From positions 1 through 13,471 of the forward strand of contig CAIPBN010000128.1 of NCBI GenBank assembly GCA_903863315.1: a DNA stretch of 13,471 bases, read 5' to 3'. A model generated the notes under the pieces. The model worked only from the letters and a program-made list of their open reading frames with translations. It had not been told where the DNA came from and searched no databases. A program made the position numbers and the translations under genes. How positions within the stretch are numbered: the first letter of the stretch is position 1; the number at the start of each line of letters is the position of its first letter. This document shows positions 7,806-13,471 of the stretch, one piece after another. The DNA is from an uncultured Verrucomicrobiota bacterium (GTDB lineage Bacteria > Verrucomicrobiota > Verrucomicrobiia > Limisphaerales > SXTU01).

Positions 7806-8819
7806 ATGATCTCCGCAACCGCCCGTCGCGACCATGCCTTCACCCCCGCCGCGCTGCTGCTCTCACTCTGCCTGAACCTCGCCATGAACTCCTCGACCGC
7901 CGCCACTTGGGAACCGCTCGCCCCGCTGCCTGAACCGAATGGTGGGTTTGTCTGCGGAGCGATCGGCGACAGTGTGGTGGTCGCTGGCGGCACGAATTGG
8001 AAGGACGGCAGCAAGCACTGGCTGGACCGCATCTGGGTTTACGAGCCCGCGCGGAAGGCGTGGCGCGAGGCGGGCCGCCTGCCCGTGGCGCTGGCTTATG
8101 GAGTCGCCGGACAAGCGCCCGGGGCGTTTTGGTTTGCGGGCGGCAGCGACGGGAAGGAAACGCACGCTCAACTCTGGCGGATGGACTCGAAATTCGCCGT
8201 GACGGCCATCGCGAAGATTGAGCCCCGGCTGGTTTATGCCAGCGGCGCGGTGCTGGACGGCCGGTTGCACGTCGTTGCCGGCGCGGCGGATCAGGCCAAG
8301 GTGGACACGCTCACCAACGCCGCATTCGCCTTCGACCTGAAGTCCGGAGCCACTCGGCGCCTGGCGGAGCTGCCCTCCGCCGGCATCATCACGGGCACGG
8401 CGGCGGCGTGCGGTGGGCGCTTGTTCGGGTTCAGCGGGGCGCACTGGGACGCGGCGGCCAAGACGGTCGTCAACACCGCGGCGGCCTTCGCCTTCTCGCC
8501 CAAGTCGGGTCGGTGGGACAAACTCGCACCGGTGCCGTTCCCGGTGCGGGGACTGACCGCCGTGGCACTGGATGATCGCCATCTTTACCTCGCTGGCGGC
8601 TACAAGAATGAGGCGGAGGCTTTCACCGCTGAGGCCTTCATCTACGACACCCAGACGGACAAGTATCATCCCTCCACGGCGCTGCCTTACCGGGCGATGG
8701 TCGGGTTGGTGGTGGCTGGGGAATGGCTCTACTGCCTCGGTGGCGAGGACCGGATGAAGCACCGCTCCGACGCCGCGTTCCGGCTCCGCTGGAAGTCGCT
8801 GATCAACGCGGGTAAGTAG
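7806..8819 (+). CDS. Secreted kelch-repeat beta-propeller, NanM/mutarotase-like
   Basis: The 337-residue protein starts with a signal peptide (hydrophobic core about 14-27, likely cut after A33) and continues as a kelch propeller. Six blade strands can be recognised by their turn motifs: VVVAGG (57-62), FWFAGG, LHVVAG, LFGFSG, LYLAGG and LYCLGG. Six blades and this length match the bacterial N-acetylneuraminate epimerase (NanM)/cyclically permuted mutarotase group, which acts in the periplasm, but I cannot identify catalytic residues with certainty. The ATG at 7806 places the signal peptide correctly; a GTG at 7776 overlapping the fusion gene's stop is also in frame. It lies 26 bases after the fusion gene, probably in the same operon. 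A non-enzymatic kelch protein is the alternative. Confidence 0.82.
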   Translation: MISATARRDHAFTPAALLLSLCLNLAMNSSTAATWEPLAPLPEPNGGFVCGAIGDSVVVAGGTNWKDGSKHWLDRIWVYEPARKAWREAGRLPVALAYGVAGQAPGAFWFAGGSDGKETHAQLWRMDSKFAVTAIAKIEPRLVYASGAVLDGRLHVVAGAADQAKVDTLTNAAFAFDLKSGATRRLAELPSAGIITGTAAACGGRLFGFSGAHWDAAAKTVVNTAAAFAFSPKSGRWDKLAPVPFPVRGLTAVALDDRHLYLAGGYKNEAEAFTAEAFIYDTQTDKYHPSTALPYRAMVGLVVAGEWLYCLGGEDRMKHRSDAAFRLRWKSLINAGK

Positions 8820-8841
8820 CCAGTCCCGCCCGCCTGCCTTC

Positions 8842-10317
8842 TCACCGCAGCGCCTTGCCCACCGGCCGGTAGCCGTGCTCGTTGAGCAGGGCGATGACCC
8901 CGCGGTCACTGGCATCGCGGGCCACGTCGGCATGCGCGTTCAGCGCGTTGTAAATGGCTTCCAGCGCGGCGTCCGCGGCATCGGCCCGGGCGTCCGGCTT
9001 GTTCTGCGCGGTGGCGACGCCGGCATTGCCCAGCGCTTCCAACGCCGTGCAGTAGTGCAGCGCGAACTCAAAGCGCTTCGCGTGGTAAAGGATGTAAGGC
9101 CGTGCCCCGCCCCGGGCCCGGGTGTTGCCGCGATACATCTCGTTCATCGCGTCGGCGTAGAGTGATTTCACCTTGGTCAACCAAGCGGGCGGCGCGGTCT
9201 TCGCGTTGAGATGGCGCAGCAGCACCTGCGGCGCGGGCACGCCGAGGGCTGGATCGTTGGCGGCGATGAGCTTGGCGGCTTGCTCCAGATGTTCGAAGCC
9301 CAGCCACAGCCGCTCGGAAACACCGTCGCCGCAGATGGGCGTGACCAGCTCATCCAAGGAACGGCGGGCGGTCAGCGTGGCGTCGAAAGCAGCGCGGCTG
9401 ACGAAGTAGGCGGCGGCGTTCAAGTCGCCGGGCATCACTGCGGTGGCGACGAAGCCAGCGGCCTTCGCGTTGCGCAGGGCGTTGAAATCCACCGCCAACT
9501 GGCTCAGCGCGAACTGTGGCAGCACCGAGGGAACCGTTGCGCCAAGAGGCAGTGGACGCAGATCAGCCGGGGCTTGCGCCAATACCGTCAGGCCATGCTC
9601 GCGGGCGCTGCGGGCGAGCGCTTCAGCCCGGCCGGACTCAGCAGGCGCGGCAAATGATTTCACCCCCTTGAAGGCGGCCCGCCCACCGGTGTCGCCGTCC
9701 ACCGCGATGGCAGGAAACGCCACGAGCTGGGCGGGCACAATCAGGTGCGTGAACTTGAGCCTGGCCAGTTGCGTGATGAGTCGTTGCTGATCCGCCAGCG
9801 GCCAGGCGTCGGCTCCGTGCGGCTGGCCGTTGAAGGCGCTCCACGCGCGGATGCGCAGGCCTGGCTCCAGCACGACGTCGAAGCCGCCCAGCTTCAATTC
9901 CGGCTTCGCGACCGGCAGGGCATCACCGTGCAGGAGTGGCCGGATGCCAAGGCGCTGGGCCAGTTCGCTGGCTGCCCACAGCGTAGCCACCGGACTTCCC
10001 CCGCCGACAACGAGGCCCGCCGGTGTGCTTCGAATCACCTGGCCTTGGTCGGAAAGCTTTGGCCAGGCGGATTTCGGGATCGCGGGGTTGGTCGGCGGAC
10101 TGCCGAGCAGGATCGTGTTCGCGGCATCTGCCGGAGCGCTGGTGCGGACGGCAGCTTCCACGGCAAACAGCGCGCGGAAATCTGCGGCCAGGCGGTCGGC
10201 GGCAAGTTTCTCAAGCGCTGGCGCGTTGCCGCCGATGACGATGGAGATTTGAGTGGCGGCAGTGAGATTCAGTCCGGCCCAGCAAACAGCGACAGAAAAC
10301 AACAGAGCTCGCAGCAT
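8842..10317 (-). CDS. Secreted protein with glycoside-hydrolase-like N-terminal domain
   Basis: This 491-residue protein has a clear signal peptide (residues 1-21, ending LTAA). Residues about 23-125 look like the alpha/beta domain that precedes the barrel in GH67 glucuronidases and GH20-type hexosaminidases: IVIGGNAP, alternating helices rich in ADRLAADF, ILLGSPPTNP, and the closing GGGSPVATLWAASELAQRLG. A segment reading PGLRIRAWSAF then opens what may be a barrel. The remainder is alanine- and leucine-rich, mostly helical, and I find no acid pair that I can name as catalytic. The start at ATG 10317 is fixed by the signal peptide; the longer open frame to 10392 would add residues overlapping the upstream gene. 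It follows the PQQ-like gene by 7 bases, so the two are likely co-transcribed. It may be a glycosidase, a carbohydrate-binding protein or a decayed enzyme. Confidence 0.7.
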   Translation of the reverse strand: MLRALLFSVAVCWAGLNLTAATQISIVIGGNAPALEKLAADRLAADFRALFAVEAAVRTSAPADAANTILLGSPPTNPAIPKSAWPKLSDQGQVIRSTPAGLVVGGGSPVATLWAASELAQRLGIRPLLHGDALPVAKPELKLGGFDVVLEPGLRIRAWSAFNGQPHGADAWPLADQQRLITQLARLKFTHLIVPAQLVAFPAIAVDGDTGGRAAFKGVKSFAAPAESGRAEALARSAREHGLTVLAQAPADLRPLPLGATVPSVLPQFALSQLAVDFNALRNAKAAGFVATAVMPGDLNAAAYFVSRAAFDATLTARRSLDELVTPICGDGVSERLWLGFEHLEQAAKLIAANDPALGVPAPQVLLRHLNAKTAPPAWLTKVKSLYADAMNEMYRGNTRARGGARPYILYHAKRFEFALHYCTALEALGNAGVATAQNKPDARADAADAALEAIYNALNAHADVARDASDRGVIALLNEHGYRPVGKALR

Positions 10318-10324
10318 AGGGAAA

Positions 10325-11752
10325 TCAGGGTTTGGAGGACTGCGCCGAGACGCAGATGAGGCTTTCGCGGGTGCGCACAAAGAGCCGGCCATCCGCGATG
10401 GCGGGTGTCGCGATGATCTCCTCGCCCAGATCGTTCCGGCCTAGCACGCGCAGCTCTGGCCCGTCTTGCAGCACCACGATGAATCCGTTGCGACCAGCGA
10501 TGAAGACCTTGCCGTCAGCGGCGATGGGCGAGGCGTAGTAATCACCGAGATTGCCCAGCCGGGTGCGCTCCCAAAGCACCTTGCCGTCCCGCGCGTCGTA
10601 GCAACTGGATAGCCCGCCGCTTTTCACCAGATAGAGGCGCTGGTTGTAGAGCAGCGGGGAGGAGAGGTTCGACGGCGTTTTCTGGTCGAGGTTCCACAGC
10701 ACATGGGTCTTGGTCACATCGCCACTGCCCCCGCCGCGCACGGCCTGGATGATGTTGCCGCCGGCGGCCTGGTTGATGGGACTTTGGAAGGCGGTGTCAA
10801 TCTCGTCCGGGCCAATGCGCCCGTCCTTGTTCTTGTCTGAAGCGTCGAAGCGCTCGTGGAATTCCTTGGGCACCTCGTCGCGCGCGAGGATGCCGTCCTG
10901 GTTGGTGTCCAGCCACTGGAGCAAGGCGTGCTTCAGCGTCCGCGTCGAGTCGCCATAGCTTTGCACGGCGAGGTAAATCACGCCGTCGCGCACCACGGGC
11001 GAAGTCATGATGGTGCGCAGCAGCGTGTTGCAGGTCCAGCGCTCCTGGCCGGTGGCGGGGTCGTAGCCCTTGAGCTTGCCGCTGCCGGCGATGACAAGGT
11101 CCGTGCGGCCGCCCGCCTCGCACAGCACGGGCACGGCGTAGCCCGCCAGCATGTCGTTGCGCCGGGTCTTCCACCGTTCCTTGCCGGTGCGCGCGTCCAC
11201 GGCGACCAGAAACGGCGCGAGGTCGTCGTCCTGGCAGAAGATGACGGTGTCACCGAAGACAATCGGCGAGGCCGCCGCGCCCCAGTCCATGAGATAGGCG
11301 GGCTTGGGCATCGCGTAACGCCACACTTCCGCGCCGGTCGCCGCGTTGAAGGCCAGCAGGCCCACGGTGCTGAAGTGGACATACACGCGCTCGCCATCGG
11401 CGGCGGGAGTGGAGGAGGCGTGGCTGTTGGGCGGAGTGATGCGCGGCAGCGCGCCGGTGGCGAATTCCGTGCGCCACAACTGGCGTCCGCTGGCGGTGTC
11501 CAGCGCGAAGAGGGCGCACTTCTGCTCGCCCACCATCGCGGTGCTGAACACCTTGCCCCGCATCACCACGGGCGAGCCGATGCCATCGCCGAGCTTCGCA
11601 CGCCAGGCCACATGCCGGTCCGCCGAGAAGTCCAGGGGAAGACCCTTGCTGGTGGAGATGCCGGAGGCGTTGCCACCCCGGAACTGGGGCCAGTCCTCCG
11701 CATGCAGGCACGACGCAACCAGGAGCGACAGGAGGACAAGGGGCGATTTCAC
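10325..11752 (-). CDS. Secreted PQQ-type beta-propeller protein with inserted EF-hand pair
   Basis: This 475-residue exported protein is a PQQ-like/BamB-like beta-propeller of the kind abundant in planctomycetes and verrucomicrobia. After the signal sequence comes WPQFRGG (21-27). Propeller blades are marked by repeated ALDTASGRQLWR-like motifs (for example 84-94, 135-145, 185-194, 230-239, 386-395). Between blades, residues 282-293 and 306-317 are two perfect-looking 12-residue EF-hand loops (DTNQDG...DE and DKNKDG...DE), predicted to bind calcium. Residues 12-15 (VASC) could be a lipobox with C15 as the lipidated cysteine, or type I cleavage may follow A18. The start appears to be GTG at 11752. 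The role is unknown; relatives are often called outer membrane protein assembly or PQQ dehydrogenase-like without evidence. No quinoprotein dehydrogenase catalytic motif is recognisable. Confidence 0.88.
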   Translation of the reverse strand: MKSPLVLLSLLVASCLHAEDWPQFRGGNASGISTSKGLPLDFSADRHVAWRAKLGDGIGSPVVMRGKVFSTAMVGEQKCALFALDTASGRQLWRTEFATGALPRITPPNSHASSTPAADGERVYVHFSTVGLLAFNAATGAEVWRYAMPKPAYLMDWGAAASPIVFGDTVIFCQDDDLAPFLVAVDARTGKERWKTRRNDMLAGYAVPVLCEAGGRTDLVIAGSGKLKGYDPATGQERWTCNTLLRTIMTSPVVRDGVIYLAVQSYGDSTRTLKHALLQWLDTNQDGILARDEVPKEFHERFDASDKNKDGRIGPDEIDTAFQSPINQAAGGNIIQAVRGGGSGDVTKTHVLWNLDQKTPSNLSSPLLYNQRLYLVKSGGLSSCYDARDGKVLWERTRLGNLGDYYASPIAADGKVFIAGRNGFIVVLQDGPELRVLGRNDLGEEIIATPAIADGRLFVRTRESLICVSAQSSKP

Positions 11753-11831
11753 GCGCCGAGACTAAGCCCGCAGATGATCCCGTCAACCGCTGTTCTTGCC
11801 GCGGGCCGAAAACAGCCTTCGTGTTCCGCCC
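11753..11831. other. Short gap with imperfect inverted repeat, DUF1080 / PQQ-like genes
   Basis: The 79-base gap holds GCTGTT (11789-11794) and its exact inverse AACAGC (11811-11816) with a GC-rich 16-base middle that can pair only in part. There is no T-run after it on the minus strand, so it is a poor intrinsic terminator. It could be an attenuating hairpin or a chance repeat. Confidence 0.25.
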
Positions 11832-12455
11832 TCAGGGCAGGGGCTTCACGAAGATGTTCTTGTAGTGGACCTCGCTGCCCGGGTCGTGACCTTGCAACGC
11901 AAACGTGCCGCTGGCGATGAGCCGGCCCGGGTTGCCTTTCCGCTGCGGTTGCTCCTCCTCGGTGTAGTCCACGATCACCTTGCCGTTGACGCTGGTGGTG
12001 ACGTGCTTGCCGACGACCTTGATGGTCATGGTGAACCACTCGCCGTCCTTCGCGGGCGCTTCCAGATTGTCCTTCACGTTGTAAAGGCCGGCCGTCTTCT
12101 TCGGGTCGCCGTGGGTGTTGTTGACCTGCACCTCGTAGCCCTTCGCCGGCCAGCCGTCCTTCTGAAACTCGGTGTGAAAATAGACGCCGGAGTTCGCCTT
12201 GGCCCGGGTGCTGATGTCCAGCTTCAGCTCGAAGTTCTTGAACTTTCCGCCGTTCACATCGCCCACATAGAACAGGTGCGCGCGCGGGCCTTTCACAATC
12301 AACTCGCCGTTCTCGACCTTGAAGGTGTCGGGATTCTCGTTCGCCTTCCAGCCGGCGAGCGACTTGCCATCAAAGAGCGAAATCCAGCCGTCCTTGTCCG
12401 CCGCAGAGGCGACGCAGGCAACGGCGAGGAACAACGTGAACAAGGACTTTTTCAT
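11832..12455 (-). CDS. Secreted DUF1080 (3-keto-disaccharide hydrolase-like) protein
   Basis: The 207-residue protein carries a signal peptide (residues 1-18 or 19, ending VASA-A) and one DUF1080 domain. This is a concanavalin-like jelly-roll found in large numbers in planctomycetes and verrucomicrobia, with some members assigned as 3-keto-disaccharide hydrolases or as laminarinase-like folds. Family landmarks are LFDGKSLAGWK (27-37), NGELIVKG, an NSGVYFHTEF strand, GYEVQV followed by the TAGLYNV loop, the EWFTMTIKVVG strand and a C-terminal HYKNIFVKPL. C14 in the signal region is not in a good lipobox. The ATG at 12455 is the obvious start. It lies 79 bases upstream of the PQQ-like gene on the same strand and is divergent from the cytochrome-domain gene. 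It probably acts in the periplasm or outside the cell on sugars. Confidence 0.92.
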   Translation of the reverse strand: MKKSLFTLFLAVACVASAADKDGWISLFDGKSLAGWKANENPDTFKVENGELIVKGPRAHLFYVGDVNGGKFKNFELKLDISTRAKANSGVYFHTEFQKDGWPAKGYEVQVNNTHGDPKKTAGLYNVKDNLEAPAKDGEWFTMTIKVVGKHVTTSVNGKVIVDYTEEEQPQRKGNPGRLIASGTFALQGHDPGSEVHYKNIFVKPLP

Positions 12456-12596
12456 GAAATGATTGTTTTGAAACGGGTGAACTGCCCGGCCAACGTAGTC
12501 AAACGGTCAAGACGGCGTCAATCGCGCTCCCGTCCGCGCGAGGAGTCCGTGAAACAAACCGACCCTGACACACGTCCAACGCCGCGACTTACGACC
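12456..12596. promoter_or_regulatory. Divergent intergenic region with three GTCAA/TTGAC repeats
   Basis: This 141-base gap lies between the DUF1080 gene and the PSCyt1-DUF1549 gene. The plus strand carries GTCAA three times, at 12498-12502, 12506-12510 and 12517-12521, read as TTGAC on the strand of the DUF1080 gene. The one nearest the DUF1080 gene reads TTGACT and could be a -35 box, but no good -10 follows. An AT-richer stretch lies just before the DUF1080 start. Confidence 0.4.
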
Positions 12597-13471
12597 ATGG
12601 CCACGCACGCAACTCTCCTCGCCCTCCTGACTGGAGCCGCGCTCACGCTTTCGGCGGCGGAAGCCAAGAAGGCTCCGCTCGACTTGAGCAAGCTTCCACC
12701 TGCCGCCAGCGGTCCGGTGGATTTTGCGCGCGACATCCAACCCCTCTTCGCCGCGAAGTGCTATTCCTGCCACGGCGCGGAAAAGCAAAAAGGTGGCCTT
12801 CGCCTCGACCTCAAGGCCGCCGCGCTTGAAGGCGGCGACAGCGGCAAGGTCTTCCTCGCTGGCAAGAGCGCCGAGAGCAAGCTGGTCCACGCGCTCGCGG
12901 GCCTCGGCGAGGCGGGCATCATGCCGCCCAAGGACAAACCGCTCACGCCCGCCGAGATCGGCAAGGTGCGCGCGTGGATTGATGCCGGTGCTGTTTGGCC
13001 GGACGACGGCAAGGTGGCCGTCAAGAAGTCCGACCACTGGGCGTATCAGCCGGTGAAGCGGCCGGCAGTTCCCGGCGCGGGCAATGCGATTGACGCTTTT
13101 GTTCGTGCCCGGCTCGCAAAGGAGAGGCTCCAGCCTTCGCCTGAGGCCAACCGCCCCACGCTCATCCGCCGCCTTTCGCTCGACCTGCTCGGCCTGCCAC
13201 CCAAAGCGGAGGAAGTTCGCGCCTTCGTGGCGGACAAATCGCCTGACGCCTACGAAAAGCTCGTGGACCGCCTGCTTGCCTCGCCGCACTTTGGCGAGCG
13301 CTGGGCGCGCCACTGGCTCGACCTCGCGCGCTACGCGGACAGCGATGGCTACGAGAAAGACCGCCCGCGCCCGTTTGCCTACACCTTCCGCGACTGGGTC
13401 ATTCAGGCCATCAACAGCGACCTGCCGTTCGACCAGTTCAGCATCCAACAGCTAGCGGGTGACCTGCTGCC
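12597..13471 (+). CDS. PSCyt1-DUF1549 (planctomycete cytochrome c / PSD1-type) protein, partial
   Basis: The gene starts at the ATG at 12597 and runs off the right edge; 291 residues are visible. A signal peptide (about residues 1-21) precedes a single-heme cytochrome c-like PSCyt1 domain. Its heme motif is CYSCH at residues 55-59, and M109 in IMPPKD is the likely axial methionine. After a short linker with the DHWAYQPV motif (146-153), a DUF1549 domain begins near residue 164, with the typical LIRRLSLDLLGLPP stretch and ERWARHWLDLARYADSDGY near the visible end. In known relatives DUF1549 is followed by DUF1553, which would lie outside the window, giving a protein of about 700-1000 residues. 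These proteins are exported and abundant in planctomycetes and verrucomicrobia, often beside sulfatases or DUF1501 proteins. Their function is unproven. An in-frame GTG at 12549 is a less likely start. Confidence 0.92.
   Translation, partial: MATHATLLALLTGAALTLSAAEAKKAPLDLSKLPPAASGPVDFARDIQPLFAAKCYSCHGAEKQKGGLRLDLKAAALEGGDSGKVFLAGKSAESKLVHALAGLGEAGIMPPKDKPLTPAEIGKVRAWIDAGAVWPDDGKVAVKKSDHWAYQPVKRPAVPGAGNAIDAFVRARLAKERLQPSPEANRPTLIRRLSLDLLGLPPKAEEVRAFVADKSPDAYEKLVDRLLASPHFGERWARHWLDLARYADSDGYEKDRPRPFAYTFRDWVIQAINSDLPFDQFSIQQLAGDLL

Noticed and set aside
5401..7818. 805-codon open frame on the minus strand, opposite the fusion gene
   Set aside because: It is antisense to a gene with intact catalytic motifs in both halves, its translation is rich in Arg, Gly, His and Gln with no domain, and long shadow frames are expected at this GC content.
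11789..11816. Intrinsic terminator after the DUF1080 gene
   Set aside because: The stem is only 6 perfect pairs with a poorly pairing centre and there is no following T-run.
10856..11920. 354-codon plus-strand open frame opposite the PQQ-like gene
   Set aside because: It is antisense to the propeller and EF-hand coding sequence and its composition is unlike a real protein.
12507..13448. 313-codon minus-strand open frame at the right end
   Set aside because: The plus strand encodes CYSCH and DUF1549 motifs in a continuous frame, so the minus frame is a shadow.
1..13471. tRNA, rRNA, CRISPR, insertion sequence or phage features
   Set aside because: No clover-leaf, regular repeat-spacer pattern, transposase or terminal repeats were seen; the window is almost entirely protein-coding.

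Overview
The window is GC-rich (roughly two thirds G+C by eye) and densely coded on both strands. Several families point to the Planctomycetota-Verrucomicrobiota group: a secreted DUF1080 protein, a secreted PQQ-type beta-propeller opening with the WPQFRG motif and carrying EF-hands, and a PSCyt1-DUF1549 cytochrome-like protein. I would place it in Verrucomicrobiota, perhaps the Pedosphaera/Limisphaerales side, but this is inference from gene content. Only one gene has a clear Shine-Dalgarno sequence, and two start codons are probably GTG.

Layout. Left block, minus strand (1-1930): an HpcH/HpaI-type aldolase, then an SDR oxidoreductase one base later, then a zinc-dependent AstE/AspA-type deacylase cut off by the window start. 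Facing away from it, plus strand (2142-3822): a phytanoyl-CoA dioxygenase-family enzyme and a DapA/NanA-family lyase. Minus strand (3832-5343): a sodium:solute symporter. Divergent from it, plus strand (5434-8819): a 781-residue protein joining a metal-dependent amidohydrolase to a class III PLP aminotransferase, then a secreted kelch protein. Minus strand (8842-12455): a secreted protein with a glycosidase-like N-terminal domain, the EF-hand/PQQ-like propeller protein and the DUF1080 protein. Plus strand (12597 to the end): the N-terminal part of a PSCyt1-DUF1549 protein, cut off by the window end.

How they may work together (inference). The first eight genes look like one small-molecule catabolic locus. 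A sodium symporter imports a substrate. A kelch protein that could be a periplasmic epimerase or mutarotase prepares it. A deacylase, an amidohydrolase and an aminotransferase handle acyl and amino groups. A 2-oxoglutarate oxygenase and an SDR do redox steps, and two unrelated aldolase folds (class II HpaI-type and class I Schiff-base DapA-type) cleave keto acids. The set resembles sialic-acid-type catabolism in its symporter, kelch protein and NanA fold, but has none of the kinases or epimerases of that pathway here, so the substrate is unknown. The last four genes are surface and secreted proteins typical of polysaccharide-degrading members of this group.

The most unusual single item is the amidohydrolase-aminotransferase fusion. 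No RNA genes, mobile elements or CRISPR arrays were seen.
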